Below are positions 26,442 through 38,171 of a stretch of DNA of 64,000 nucleotides, piece after piece. Position 1 is the stretch's first letter. Every line of letters begins with the position of its first letter. The DNA comes from Isoptericola variabilis 225. Its GTDB lineage: Bacteria; Actinomycetota; Actinomycetes; Actinomycetales; Cellulomonadaceae. Location: positions 2,604,001 to 2,668,000 of the forward strand of contig NC_015588.1 of assembly GCF_000215105.1 (NCBI RefSeq), in the 5' to 3' direction. The notes beneath the pieces were generated by a model. It saw only the letters and a list, made by a program, of their open reading frames with translations. It did not search any database and was not told the DNA's origin. Made by a program: the position numbers and the translations under genes.

Positions 26442-29236
26442 GCGCCCTCCGTCGCCCGTGCCGCCGCGGCCCTCCGGTCGCGGACGAGGACCAGGAGCCC
26501 GCCGACGACGAGGACGAGGACGCTGCCGAGGGAGACCCAGACGCCGACCCTGAGGAAGGGTGTCCGATACTCGAGCTCGACGACGTGCTCCCCCGGCTCG
26601 ACGAACACGGCGCCGCCGGCGTGCTCCGCGGCCACGAGGGGCACCGGCTCCCCGTCCACCGTCGCGTGCCATCCCTCCCGTCGCAACGACTCGGCGAAGA
26701 CGACCCAGCCGGGTCCGGAGGCCGAGACCTCCGCGGTGACGTGGTCCGTGTCGGCCGTGAGCTCGGTGACCACCGCCGTCGACGACCCGTCGAGGCCGCG
26801 AGCGTCGTCGGGGTCCTCGAGCACGACGACGTCGGGCGACGTCGTGGGGTCGTTCATCACCTCGATGCGCCGCTCGAGGTCCGTCTCGACCAGCTCCCCG
26901 GACGCCCACCGGACGCGCGGCAGCGCCCCGGCCCGCTCGTAGACGGTCGCGTCCCCGGTGTGCACGACCCGCAGCCCGTCGTCTGCCGGTCGGACGGTCG
27001 ACGTCGCGAGCCGCCCGTCGCCGTCGACGGCGACGTCGGCCTGGGCCCCCTCGCCCCGGACGGCGACCTCGGCCACCCACGCCGTACCCGGGGGGATCGA
27101 CTCCCCCGCCAGCGCGACGTTCCTCGCCGCGCCGGACGACCTGGTCCACGTCGAGGTCACGGCGAGCGGCGTACCGTCCACGCCGCGCAGCGTGACCGAC
27201 ACTTCGGCCCCGCCGGCCGCCGACTCCAGGTTCGCCAGGTCGATCACGACGCCCCGGACCGGGCCGGTGAACTGCGCGGACGTGATCGTCTCTCCCTCGC
27301 GCAGCACGGCCCTGCCCACCGCGTCCGGTCCGGCCTCGCGCGAGCCCGGGATCTCGGCGCCCGTGTCCATGACCACGTACTCCACGGCGAACCGGTCGAG
27401 CATCCCGCTCCGGAGCGACGTGGCGAGGTTCCCGGGGTTCAGCCCCGCGTACGTCGGCGTCAGCATGGAGTCGGGGTCGGCGGCGAGGAGCACCTCTCTC
27501 CACTCCGGGGTGACGAACGCGTGACCACCGAGGGAGCGCTGCCGGTACGCGGTGCTCGACCCGGGCAGCATGGTCTGGCCGACCGCGGCATACCGCTGGC
27601 CGTCGAGGTGCTCGTCGAGGAACGCGATCGCGGGGGTGGACGGGTAGAAGTAGCCGAGGTCGACCTGCGGCCACCACCCCCGGGCCACGTCGATCGCCGG
27701 CACGGTCACGAGCGCGAAGACCCCGAGCATCGCCACGACCGACGTCCAACGGCGCGCGCCGGCCCAGGCCAGGAGCACGAGCACGATCGCGCACGCCGTG
27801 ACCAGCGCCCCCTCGCGAACCTCGAGACCGACGAACACCTTGTCCGCGGCGCGCGCACGCACCGCCTGGACGGCGGCGACCGCCACCACCGCCACCGAGG
27901 TCGCGAGCACGAGGCGCAGGGCGGTCGACCAGCGCTCGGAACCGCGGTCCCTCAGGGCTGCCACGTCGTGCCGGAGGCCGCGGGGAGCCAGCAGCGCGTG
28001 CGCCCCGTACGCCGCCAGGACGGCCGCCACGAAGCCGATCATCACGCGCAACCGGGCGACCGGGTTGTTCGAGAACACCGGCAGCTGCTGGAGGAGCCCC
28101 AGGATCGGCCCGCCGACGAAGACGAGCAGCACCGACACGAACAGCAGCACCGTCATGAAGATCAGCACCACGTCGCTCACCCGCCGCCGCGTGCGGACGG
28201 CGAGCGCCGCACCGACGAGGACGACGGTCGCCGCGCCGACGTACGTCATCGCCTCGACGGGGTGCGGCCCGCCGCCGAAGTGGGTGCCGTCGGGCCGGCC
28301 GAGGACGTGCGGGAGCATGGCCGTCGCGAGCGCCTCGAAGGGCAGGTGGTGCGCCGGGGTCTGCGCCCGCGCCTCGAAGTCGATGACGGTGGCCGCGTTC
28401 CACGCGAACGGCAGCATCAGCCACGACGCCAGCAAGCCGCCGAACAGGACACCGCCGAGCGACACCGCGCCGGCCTTGATCACCCCACCGACGGCTCGGT
28501 GGACGAACGCGGCGCGCACGAGCAGGTACGCGGCTCCGGCGTACAGCGCGTATCCGGCCACCGCGGGGAACCCTCCCAGGAGCAGCGACGCCACCACGGC
28601 CCCGACGATCAGCACCTCGCGGGCCCGCGGGCGGGCGGCCGCGCGCTCGAGCGCCCAGAAGAGCAGGGGGACGAACGCGGCGACCCTGGTCTGCGGCCAG
28701 TTGGTCCACGTCACCATGAAGCCGGAGGCCACGTAGACCAACGTGGCGAGCGGCCAGGTGGGACGGGCGAGCCCGAGCCGGCGCAGGAGGAGCGACATCC
28801 CCGTCGCCACGACGGCGATCTCGAGCAGCTTCACGGCGACCGGGGCGTACTCGTGCGGCAGCACCCACCACGGCGCGGCGACCGGCGAGTAGACCCCCGG
28901 GTTCGGCAGGCCGCCCAGCTCGACGCCCCCCTGGACGTAGGGGTTCCACTCGGCCAGCGAGCCCTCCCGGGCCTCGTCGACGATGAGCGACGCCTGGGGC
29001 GCGAACCCGTCGACCGTGTCGCCGAGGTAGGGCACCTGCGTCTCGGTGATCGGCACGCCGGCCCGCCAGGGCGAGACCAGGCCGAGGATGTCGACGCCGA
29101 GGAACGTGGTCCTCCCCACCAGGGACGAGCCGAGCGTGAGGGCGACGAACACCGCGACGCAGATCCATCCGACGACCGTGAGAAGCAGTTCGCCTCGCGA
29201 GACGCTGCCCGTGCGCCGAAGGGCTGTTCCTGACAC
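26438..29236 (-). CDS. YfhO-family membrane protein
   Basis: The 932-residue protein has a first helix, then GVDILGLVSPWRAG and a loop ending in SLAEWNPYVQGG, the YfhO pattern. About a dozen helices run to ~residue 550. A large outer domain of ~330 residues ends in GPGWVVFAESLRREGWHATVDGE, EPGEHVVELEYRTPFLRVG and a last helix. YfhO proteins are GT-C-fold enzymes; the Listeria and Bacillus members glycosylate teichoic acids or their lipid carrier (family knowledge). Start GTG 29236 has GAGAGGA upstream; further upstream in-frame codons run antisense to the Wzm gene. It is coupled to the next membrane gene. Confidence 0.85.
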   Translation of the reverse strand: MSGTALRRTGSVSRGELLLTVVGWICVAVFVALTLGSSLVGRTTFLGVDILGLVSPWRAGVPITETQVPYLGDTVDGFAPQASLIVDEAREGSLAEWNPYVQGGVELGGLPNPGVYSPVAAPWWVLPHEYAPVAVKLLEIAVVATGMSLLLRRLGLARPTWPLATLVYVASGFMVTWTNWPQTRVAAFVPLLFWALERAAARPRAREVLIVGAVVASLLLGGFPAVAGYALYAGAAYLLVRAAFVHRAVGGVIKAGAVSLGGVLFGGLLASWLMLPFAWNAATVIDFEARAQTPAHHLPFEALATAMLPHVLGRPDGTHFGGGPHPVEAMTYVGAATVVLVGAALAVRTRRRVSDVVLIFMTVLLFVSVLLVFVGGPILGLLQQLPVFSNNPVARLRVMIGFVAAVLAAYGAHALLAPRGLRHDVAALRDRGSERWSTALRLVLATSVAVVAVAAVQAVRARAADKVFVGLEVREGALVTACAIVLVLLAWAGARRWTSVVAMLGVFALVTVPAIDVARGWWPQVDLGYFYPSTPAIAFLDEHLDGQRYAAVGQTMLPGSSTAYRQRSLGGHAFVTPEWREVLLAADPDSMLTPTYAGLNPGNLATSLRSGMLDRFAVEYVVMDTGAEIPGSREAGPDAVGRAVLREGETITSAQFTGPVRGVVIDLANLESAAGGAEVSVTLRGVDGTPLAVTSTWTRSSGAARNVALAGESIPPGTAWVAEVAVRGEGAQADVAVDGDGRLATSTVRPADDGLRVVHTGDATVYERAGALPRVRWASGELVETDLERRIEVMNDPTTSPDVVVLEDPDDARGLDGSSTAVVTELTADTDHVTAEVSASGPGWVVFAESLRREGWHATVDGEPVPLVAAEHAGGAVFVEPGEHVVELEYRTPFLRVGVWVSLGSVLVLVVGGLLVLVRDRRAAAARATEGA

Positions 29237-29252
29237 AACTCGTCCTCTCCGC

Positions 29253-29271
29253 GGGTGACCGACGGTCACCC
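29253..29271. promoter_or_regulatory. 19-bp perfect palindrome upstream of YfhO-like gene
   Basis: GGGTGACC-GAC-GGTCACCC is an exact inverted repeat (arms of 8, spacer 3). It overlaps the predicted -10 of the YfhO-like gene and lies in the divergent interval with the Wzm-like gene. It could be an operator; no regulator is identified. Confidence 0.4.
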
Positions 29272-29273
29272 TA
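29268..29273 (-). promoter_or_regulatory. -10 element of YfhO-like operon
   Basis: TAGGGT on the minus strand gives a ~25-nt leader with GAGAGGA before GTG 29236; it overlaps the palindrome at 29253-29271. Confidence 0.35.
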
Positions 29274-29338
29274 CCGGGGCGGCCGCACGGCCGGGCCGGC
29301 CGACGCCGTCCGGGAGCGGTCCGGGCGCCGTCTTTCGG

Positions 29339-29344
29339 TAGAGT
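29339..29344 (+). promoter_or_regulatory. -10 element of the wzm-wzt pair
   Basis: TAGAGT precedes ATG 29405 by 60 nt. A GGAGG sits 13 nt before the ATG, farther than usual, so translation starts may be weak. Confidence 0.3.
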
Positions 29345-29404
29345 CGTCGCGCCCGGCCGCGCCATCCCCGCGGTTGTGGGCAGAGTGGAGGATCGCATCA
29401 CGCC

Positions 29405-30334
29405 ATGACCAGCGAGACACCGGACCGCGCGGCTCGCCTTGCGGCGGAGCCGCTGCGCGCGGCCGGCCCCCGCCCCGGCTTCGCCCGCGGGACCGTCGCC
29501 TCGCTCAAGGACCTCGCCAGGCAGCGCGAGCTCCTGGACATGCTGATCCGTCGTGAGCTCAAGGCGCGCTACAAGGACAGCGCCCTCGGCTTCCTGTGGA
29601 GCCTCGGACGCCCGCTCGCCATGCTGGCGATCTACTACCTCGCGCTCGGTCAGTTCCTCGGTGCCGCTCGCCACATCCCGGCGTTCGCGATCTTCATCTA
29701 CGCGGGCCTCACGGCGTGGGGCTTCTACTCGGAGGCGCTCGTCTCCGGGACGGGGTCCGTCGTCGCCAACAGCGGCCTGGTGAAGAAGGTGTACCTGCCG
29801 CGCGAGGTCTTCCCGCTGAGCTCCGTCGGCTCGGCGTTCTTCAACTTCATGATCCAGGTCGTGATCCTGCTCACCGCGACCCTCGTGGCGGGACAGTTCC
29901 CCCTGGGCGCCCGGTGGGGGTACTTCGTCCTCGCCCTGCTCGTCCTCGTGACGTACGCCGTCGCCCTGTCTCTGATCCTCAGCGCCGTGAACGTCTACCT
30001 GCGGGACGTGCAGTACCTGGTCGACATCTTCATCATGATCTTCTTCTGGCTCTCGCCGATCGTCTACGCCTGGAGCTTCGTGCGCGACGCGCTCGGGTCG
30101 TCGGGTCTCACCGCCGGCGCGCAGGAGATGCTCATGGAGCTCTACCTCGCGAACCCGGTCACGCTCGCGGTCATCGGCTTCCAGGAGACGTTCTGGGTCG
30201 CGGGCGACGCGCTCCCCTCGGTCCCCGACCTGGCGGCACGCCTCGGCGTCGCCCTCGGCGTCGGCCTCCTTCTCCTCTGGTTGGCGCAGCGCGTCTTCGC
30301 CCGCCTGCAGTCCAACTTCGCCCAGGAGCTGTGA
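29405..30334 (+). CDS. wzm: Polysaccharide ABC exporter permease (Wzm/TagG type)
   Basis: The 309-residue ABC-2 type permease has a cytoplasmic N-terminus ending in RRELKARYKDSALGFLWSLGRPL, the conserved entry motif of O-antigen and teichoic-acid exporters. Six membrane helices follow, with SGLVKKVYLPREVFPLSS between TM2 and TM3 and NVYLRDVQYLVDIFIMIFFWLSPI near the end. It should form a complex with the ATPase encoded immediately downstream (1-bp overlap) and move polyprenyl-linked glycan to the outer face of the membrane. Glycan identity is inferred from the neighbouring rhamnose genes. Confidence 0.93.
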   Translation: MTSETPDRAARLAAEPLRAAGPRPGFARGTVASLKDLARQRELLDMLIRRELKARYKDSALGFLWSLGRPLAMLAIYYLALGQFLGAARHIPAFAIFIYAGLTAWGFYSEALVSGTGSVVANSGLVKKVYLPREVFPLSSVGSAFFNFMIQVVILLTATLVAGQFPLGARWGYFVLALLVLVTYAVALSLILSAVNVYLRDVQYLVDIFIMIFFWLSPIVYAWSFVRDALGSSGLTAGAQEMLMELYLANPVTLAVIGFQETFWVAGDALPSVPDLAARLGVALGVGLLLLWLAQRVFARLQSNFAQEL

Positions 30335-31527
30335 TGACCACGGTCGTCGAGATCGAGAACCTCTCCAAGCGCTTCACGATCCGCAAGGAGAAGTCCCTCA
30401 AGGAGCGCATCGTCAACTTCGGCCGCTCCCAGAAGCACAAGGAGCAGTTCTGGGCGCTCCGCGGGGTCGACCTGTCGATCCGGTCCGGGAGCACCGTCGG
30501 GCTCATCGGGCCGAACGGGTCGGGCAAGAGCACGCTGCTCAAGATGATCGGCGGCATCCTGCAGCCCGACACGGGGACGGTGTCGATCCGCGGGCGCCTC
30601 GCCGCCCTGCTGGAGCTGGGCGCGGGCTTCCACCCCGACCTCACGGGCCGGGAGAACGTCTACCTCAACGCGGCGATCCTCGGGATCAGCCGCGAGCAGA
30701 CGGACCGCTACTTCGACGCCATCGTCGACTTCTCGGGCATCGAGAAGTTCATCGACACGCAGGTCAAGTTCTACTCGTCGGGCATGTACGTCCGCCTCGC
30801 GTTCGCCGTCGCGGTGCACGTGGACCCGGACATCCTCCTGGTCGACGAGGTGCTCGCGGTCGGCGACGAGCCGTTCCAGCGCAAGTGCCTCGAGCGGATC
30901 CGCCAGTTCCAGGCCGAGGGCCGCACGATCGTCCTCGTCACCCACGGCCTCGACCAGGTCGCGGAGTTCTGCGACCGCGCGGTCGTGCTCGAGTCGGGCA
31001 AGGTCGTCGTCGACGGCAGCCCCCGCGAGGCGCTGCGCACGCTGCGAGCCGACTTCGAGGAGGCGCGCCTCGAGGAGCGCGAGCGCCACCTCGCCGCCAG
31101 CACCGAGGTCCGCACCCGCTCCCAGTTCACCGGGATCTCCCTGCGCTCGGAGTCCGGGGAGACCGGGATCCCGACGCTCCGCCCGGGCGAGGGCCTCCAC
31201 GTCGCCATGGAGGTCAAGACCGACGGCGAGCCGCTCGAGGGGTGCGTCCTCGAGATCGGCGTGACGACGTCGCTCGGGTCGGCGGTCTACACGACCTCGA
31301 CCGAGCTGCTCGGCACGCCACTGCCCGTGCTCGACGGCGTCCAGCACTTCGCGTTCTTCCTGCGGTCCCTGCACCTCGGCGAGGACGAGTACCACGTGCG
31401 CGCGTCGCTGCGCGACGCCCAGGGCGGCGAGCTGCACCACGTCCCGGTCGCCGCGACGTTCACCGTGAGCGGGGACGGCCGGTCCCTGGGCTTCCTCTCG
31501 ACGGAGACCGACTTCGTCCGCCTCTGA
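30334..31527 (+). CDS. wzt: Polysaccharide ABC exporter ATPase (Wzt type) with C-terminal sugar-binding domain
   Basis: The 397-residue protein carries an ATPase domain with Walker A GPNGSGKS (residues 59-66), the signature YSSGMYVRLAFAVAV and Walker B ILLVDEVLAVGDE. The switch is LVTHGLDQV. Residues ~265-397 are a beta-rich Wzt C-terminal domain (LHVAMEVKTDGE through FLSTETDFVRL), which in E. coli O9a reads the finished chain terminus (family knowledge). That suggests chain length or end modification is checked before export. Start ATG 30334 has AGGAG upstream and overlaps the permease stop. Confidence 0.95.
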   Translation: MTTVVEIENLSKRFTIRKEKSLKERIVNFGRSQKHKEQFWALRGVDLSIRSGSTVGLIGPNGSGKSTLLKMIGGILQPDTGTVSIRGRLAALLELGAGFHPDLTGRENVYLNAAILGISREQTDRYFDAIVDFSGIEKFIDTQVKFYSSGMYVRLAFAVAVHVDPDILLVDEVLAVGDEPFQRKCLERIRQFQAEGRTIVLVTHGLDQVAEFCDRAVVLESGKVVVDGSPREALRTLRADFEEARLEERERHLAASTEVRTRSQFTGISLRSESGETGIPTLRPGEGLHVAMEVKTDGEPLEGCVLEIGVTTSLGSAVYTTSTELLGTPLPVLDGVQHFAFFLRSLHLGEDEYHVRASLRDAQGGELHHVPVAATFTVSGDGRSLGFLSTETDFVRL

Positions 31528-31536
31528 GAGTGCTGG

Positions 31537-31564
31537 CGGGCAGGGGGCCGTTGCCCCCTGCCCG
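31537..31564. terminator. Bidirectional hairpin terminator between wzt and GT2 gene
   Basis: A 12-bp perfect stem (CGGGCAGGGGGC paired with GCCCCCTGCCCG) closes a CGTT tetraloop. It lies between convergent genes 10 nt after the wzt stop and just before the end of the opposing gene. There is no U-tract, as is common in GC-rich actinobacteria. Confidence 0.7.
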
Positions 31565-31566
31565 TG

Positions 31567-33134
31567 TCAGACGGCGCGCTCGGCCGGCATGTACGGGTCG
31601 CGCGGGCGGGACGGCCAGCGCGACTTGAGCAGCTCGTGCTCCCAGGCGTGCACGACCGCGACGCGGGTCTTCGACTCGAAGTGGAACGCCTTCGCGGCGT
31701 GGAGCCAGACGAGGCGCAGGCCGCACGCCGCGACCTTGAGCGACAGGTCGGTGTCGTTGAAGTTCACGGGCAAGAGCTCGGAGAACCCGCCGACCTGGTC
31801 GAACACCTTGCGGGACATCGCCATGCACGCCCCCGTCAGGGCGCTGCACTCGCGGTCCAGCACGAGCGCGTTCGCCACGCCGAGCTCGTCGTCGAAGTCC
31901 CCGTAGTAGGCGTGGCCCGGGTCCCCGCGCCGGTACACGACGCCGGCGTGCTGCAGGGTCCCGTCCGGGAAGAGCAGCCGCGCACCGGTCATGCCCACGC
32001 CCTCCTCGAGGAGCGGGGCGACGAGACGCTGGACGAACCGCGGGGTGACGACCTCGACGTCGTCGTTGAGCATCACGAGCCACCTGCCGTGCGACCGCAG
32101 GGCCCCGATGTTGCACTTCTCGCTGTAGTTGAACGGCTTGTCGTAGCGGACGAGGAGCAGCTTCTCGCCGGCGACGGCCCGCAGCTCGTCGAGCACCGCG
32201 GGCGGGGTGACCCCGTCGTACACGACGACCACCTCGAGGTCGACGTCGCCCGCGTGGCGCAGGAGGCTGCGCACGGCCTCGACCACGAAGACGCGCCGCT
32301 CGCCCCAGACGATGCCCTCGCCGCCGCGCGTCGGGATGATGACGCTGACCAGGCCGTCGGGGCGCGCGTGACGCTCGACCGTGTACGTGCCCGGCACGGG
32401 CCCGTAGTCGGCGGTCGCGTCGATGCCGCACCGCTCGAGGTGCGCCTGGACCGCGTTCTTGCCGGCCGTCCAGGCGTACGGCTTCGCCTCGGGGTCCCCG
32501 GCCGCGGACCCGGGCACCACGCGCCAGTGGTAGAGCACCTCCGGGACGTGCACGACGCGGCGCGCCCGCTCGGTGACCCGCAGCACGAGGTCGTGGTCCT
32601 GCGACCCGTCGAAGCCCTCGTGGAAGCCTCCGACCTCGCGGACCAGCGACGTCCTCAGTACCGACAGGTGACTGGTGTACATCTGCCCGCGCAGGCGCTC
32701 GGGCGACCAGTCCGGCTTGCGGAAGCGGTCGTAGAGGTTGCCGTCGTCGTCGACCTTGTCCTCGTCGGAGTAGAGGTAGTCCGCCTCCGGCTCCGCGTCG
32801 ATCGCGGCGGCCATCCGCTCGAGCGCGACGTCGACGAGAAGGTCGTCGTGGTCCACCAGGACGACGAACTCCCCGCGCGCGGCCTCGATGCCGTCGTTCG
32901 ACGCCCGGACGATGTGGCCGTTGTCCGCGCGCTCGATCACGCGGATCCGCGCGTCGGCCTCCGCGGCCCCGCGCAGGATCGGCAGGACGTGCGCCTGGGT
33001 CGACCTGTCGTCGACGAGGATCAGCTCCCAGTCGCCGAACGTCTGGGAGCGGACGGAGTCGATCATCTCCTCGAGCGCCCGCGCCGGCGGGTCGAACACC
33101 GGCGTGACGATCGAGAACCGGGGGGCGGCGACCG

Positions 33135-33138
<4 letters not shown>
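31567..33138 (-). CDS. Double-domain GT2 glycosyltransferase
   Basis: The 523-residue protein has two GT-A domains. The first (residues ~1-240) has FSIVTPVFDPPARALEEMID, LILVDDRST, LVDHDDLLVDVAL and YLYSDEDK. The second (~255-520) has VSVIIPTRGGEGIVWGERR, LEVVVVYDG, LVMLNDDVEVVTP and NDTDLSLKVAACGLRLVWL. Proteins with this double layout often polymerise or extend repeating-unit glycans, such as rhamnan in streptococci (family knowledge). Start GTG 33138 overlaps the preceding methyltransferase stop by 4 bp. The stop lies next to a strong bidirectional hairpin. Confidence 0.9.
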
Positions 33139-35257
<2,119 letters not shown>

Positions 35258-35283
35258 TCGCACCACGCCCCGCCGACCCTCAC

Positions 35284-35318
35284 GACGGCGTCCACCGCAC
35301 CTCGCGGTGGGCGCCGTC
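35284..35318 (+). terminator. Hairpin terminator after rmlB
   Basis: Two 7-bp perfect blocks (GACGGCG with CGCCGTC, CCACCGC with GCGGTGG) separated by one T-G wobble form a 15-bp stem with loop ACCTC, 26 nt after the rmlB stop. No T-tract. Confidence 0.65.
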
Positions 35319-35405
35319 GGCGCGTCGGGGCGGTCCCCCGCCGGTCCTCACACTTCCTCTACGTGGTCGGACCTTCGCACGCGCCGGTGCGTAACACGCA
35401 GCCCC

Positions 35406-35411
35406 TATGCT
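35406..35411 (+). promoter_or_regulatory. -10 element, leaderless start of first LCP gene
   Basis: TATGCT is followed by 8 nt and GTG 35420. No Shine-Dalgarno precedes that GTG, and the spacing defines the start choice. Confidence 0.5.
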
Positions 35412-35419
35412 CTCTGTCC

Positions 35420-36766
35420 GTGACTCGCCGTCCCGTCCGCCACGCCGCGCCCAGGATCCAGCCCACCCGGGGTCCTGCGCACGCCCGGAACCTGCGGGGT
35501 CACGGCGCGCTGCGTGCGGTCGGCATGGCCGCGACGGCCGTCCTCGCCTTCGTGGGCGTCGGCGGCGCCACGGCGGCCGTGACGCTCACGGGCAACATCA
35601 CCGCGGTCGACGCCGAGGAGGCGCTCGGCGAGGACCGCCCCGACAAGGTGGTCCCGGACGACCCGAACGCGGGCGTCCCCCTGAACATCCTGGTGCTGGG
35701 CTCCGACTCGCGCGAGGGCGTCAACGCGGACGTGGTCGCGGACGGCAACGAGGGCGCGCGCGCCGACACGACGATGATCCTGCACATCTCGGCGGACCGG
35801 TCGCGCGTCGAGGTCGTGTCGGTGCCGCGCGACTCGACGGTCGACATCCCCTCGTGCCCCACGTCGTCCGGCGGCGAGACCGCACCCCTGTACAAGACCA
35901 AGTTCAACGCGGCCTTCGCGTCGGGGTACGACACGGGGGGCGACGTCGAGTCCGGCGCCCTGTGCGTCATGAAGACGCTCGAGACCCTGACCGACGTGCG
36001 GATGGACGGCTTCGTCGTCGTGGACTTCGCGGGGTTCCAGAAGATGATCGACGCCATCGGCGGCGTCGAGATATGCATCCCGCAGCGGATCGAGTCCCGC
36101 AAGGCCGACAACCTCGTGCTCGAGGCGGGCGTCCAGGAGCTCGACGGGCTGACGGCGCTCAAGTACGCCCGCGCGCGGACGGGTGCCGGACTGGGCGACG
36201 GCTCGGACATCGGCCGCATCGGCCGCCAGCAGGAGCTCATGGCCGCGCTCGCGCGCACGGTGCTCGACCAGAACCTGCTCACCGACTCGCCGCAGCTGCT
36301 CCAGTTCCTCGGGGCGGTCACCGGGTCCCTCACGATGAGCTCGAACTTCGCCTCCGTCCAGGGACTCGCCGGTCTGGCGTACTCCGTGCGCAACGTGCGC
36401 CCTGACACGATCGCGTTCATGACCGTCCCGTTCGAGTACGACCCCGACAACCCGGCCAACGTGGTGTGGACGAGCGAGGCGGCGGACGTCTGGGACAACA
36501 TGAACTACGACCGGCCCCTGAGCGACGCCGTCGCGCAGCCGGAGGCCGAGGCCTCCCCGAGCCCGTCGACGAGCGCCGGCGAGGGGACCGCCGGCGAGCA
36601 GCCGGCGGCGCCCGAGGAGCCGGCGCCGTCCGAGGAGGCGCCCGAGGCGGAGCCCGCGCCGGACGCCGCCTCGCCCGAGCCCTCGCCCACCCGCACCCGC
36701 GAGGCGGGCAAGGAGGCGTTCACGAGCGCCGACGTGACCGCCGTGTGCGGATCGACGGTGGGATGA
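35420..36766 (+). CDS. LytR-CpsA-Psr (LCP) glycopolymer ligase
   Basis: The 448-residue protein has an N-terminal basic stretch, one membrane helix (residues ~30-55), and an extracytoplasmic LCP domain. The domain shows LNILVLGSDSR, VSVPRDSTVDIP, KTKFNAAFASG, IGGVEICIP, ALKYARAR and DIGRIGRQQELM; the Asp/Arg residues bind the pyrophosphate of the lipid-linked glycan. LCP enzymes move glycan from the polyprenyl carrier to peptidoglycan. The C-terminus is a ~70-residue Pro/Glu/Ser tail that may cross the wall. A GTG 35420 start fits a leaderless mRNA. A second LCP gene follows after 10 bp. Confidence 0.92.
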   Translation: MTRRPVRHAAPRIQPTRGPAHARNLRGHGALRAVGMAATAVLAFVGVGGATAAVTLTGNITAVDAEEALGEDRPDKVVPDDPNAGVPLNILVLGSDSREGVNADVVADGNEGARADTTMILHISADRSRVEVVSVPRDSTVDIPSCPTSSGGETAPLYKTKFNAAFASGYDTGGDVESGALCVMKTLETLTDVRMDGFVVVDFAGFQKMIDAIGGVEICIPQRIESRKADNLVLEAGVQELDGLTALKYARARTGAGLGDGSDIGRIGRQQELMAALARTVLDQNLLTDSPQLLQFLGAVTGSLTMSSNFASVQGLAGLAYSVRNVRPDTIAFMTVPFEYDPDNPANVVWTSEAADVWDNMNYDRPLSDAVAQPEAEASPSPSTSAGEGTAGEQPAAPEEPAPSEEAPEAEPAPDAASPEPSPTRTREAGKEAFTSADVTAVCGSTVG

Positions 36767-36776
36767 GACGACGACC

Positions 36777-38150
36777 ATGACGCGCGACGACCACCAGATC
36801 CCTCCGAGCTTCACGCCGCAGGGCGGCAGCTCCCGGCGGCCCGGCTCGGCCTCCGACGCCATCGCCGTGGGCGGCGCCGGCCGTCCCGAGCGCTCCGGTC
36901 GCGTGCCGCGACGTGACGACGCCGTGCCGGTCGAGCCCCGCGTCCGGCGGCAGTCCTCCCGCGAGATCCCCGTGACGCCGCAGCGCCGCTCGGCCACGCC
37001 CCAGCGCCACGAAGCCGGTGCCGGGGGGCAGCAGCCCCGGTCCTTCCCGCCCGGCTCCGGTCAGGCGCGGCGGGCAGGAGGCCGTCCGGTCGCCGCCGCG
37101 TCGGCCCCGCGGCCGGCCCCCGACCGGGCGGCGGCGGCACGGCGGCTGCGCACGGGGACACCGGCCGGCGCCGCCCGGCGCCCGGCGGCGGCGCCGGGCG
37201 GCGGCTTCCGCGTTCGCAAGCGCCGTGTCGCCGGACTGACGCTCGCGCTCCTGCTCGTGCTCCTGCTCGCCTGGCCCGTGGGCCTGCTCGTGTGGGCGAA
37301 CGGCAAGATCCAGCACGTCGAGGCGCTCTCCGGGGCCCGCGGGACACCCGGCACGACGTACCTCCTCGCCGGCTCGGACGCGCGCGGGTCGGGCGGCGTC
37401 GAGGACGAGACCGAGGGTGCGCGCACGGACACGATCATGCTGCTGCACAAGCCGCGCAGCGGGCCCACCGCTCTCATCTCCCTGCCCCGCGACACGTACG
37501 TCGAGATCCCCGGCCACGGCGCCAACAAGATCAACGCCGCGTACTCGTTCGGCGGCGCGCCGCTCCTCGTAGAGACGGTCGAGCACCTCAGCGGGCTGAC
37601 GGTCGACCACTACGCGGAGGTGGGCTTCGGCAGCGTGTCCGAGATCGTCGACGCGGTCGACGGCGTGGAGCTGTGCCTCGACTACGACGTGAACGACCCC
37701 AACAGCGGCCTCGTCTGGCAGGCCGGGTGCCGGACGGCCGACGGCCCGACCGCGGTCGCGTTCTCCCGCATGCGGTACGCGGACCCCAAGGGCGACATCG
37801 GCCGGGCGGAGCGGCAGCGCCAGGTCATCCAGGCGGTCGCCGAGAAGGTGGCCGACCGGGACGTCCTCATCCAGCCGCAGAACCAGGTGCAGCTCGTCGA
37901 GGCCGGCACGGACGCCCTCGTGGTCGACGAGCGCACCGGCATCATCGACCTCGGGCGCCTGGCCTTCGCGTTCCGCAAGGCGACCGGTCCCGAGGGGGTC
38001 ACGGGCACGCCGCCCATCGCGAACCCGGGCTACGACCCGGGCACCGGGGTCGGCTCGACCGTCCTGCTCGACGAGGACGAGATCGACCAGTTCTGGGCCG
38101 ACCTGCGCGACGGTGCGTTCGAGCCGGGCAGCACCGTCGGCGGCCTCTGA
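36777..38150 (+). CDS. Second LytR-CpsA-Psr ligase
   Basis: The 457-residue protein has an unusually long basic, Arg/Pro/Ala-rich cytoplasmic N-terminus (~145 residues). One membrane helix follows (LTLALLLVLLLAWPVGLLVW), then the LCP domain: TTYLLAGSDARG, ALISLPRDTYVEIPG, KINAAYSFGG, VDAVDGVELCLDYDV, AVAFSRMRYADPKGDIGRAERQRQ. Catalytic Arg and Asp positions are kept. It is in tandem with the first LCP gene, so the two may serve different glycans or act redundantly on the same one. It ends 21 bp before the GH2 remnant on the other strand. Confidence 0.93.
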   Translation: MTRDDHQIPPSFTPQGGSSRRPGSASDAIAVGGAGRPERSGRVPRRDDAVPVEPRVRRQSSREIPVTPQRRSATPQRHEAGAGGQQPRSFPPGSGQARRAGGRPVAAASAPRPAPDRAAAARRLRTGTPAGAARRPAAAPGGGFRVRKRRVAGLTLALLLVLLLAWPVGLLVWANGKIQHVEALSGARGTPGTTYLLAGSDARGSGGVEDETEGARTDTIMLLHKPRSGPTALISLPRDTYVEIPGHGANKINAAYSFGGAPLLVETVEHLSGLTVDHYAEVGFGSVSEIVDAVDGVELCLDYDVNDPNSGLVWQAGCRTADGPTAVAFSRMRYADPKGDIGRAERQRQVIQAVAEKVADRDVLIQPQNQVQLVEAGTDALVVDERTGIIDLGRLAFAFRKATGPEGVTGTPPIANPGYDPGTGVGSTVLLDEDEIDQFWADLRDGAFEPGSTVGGL

Positions 38151-38171
38151 CCTCGGCGCGCCCGGCGCCCC

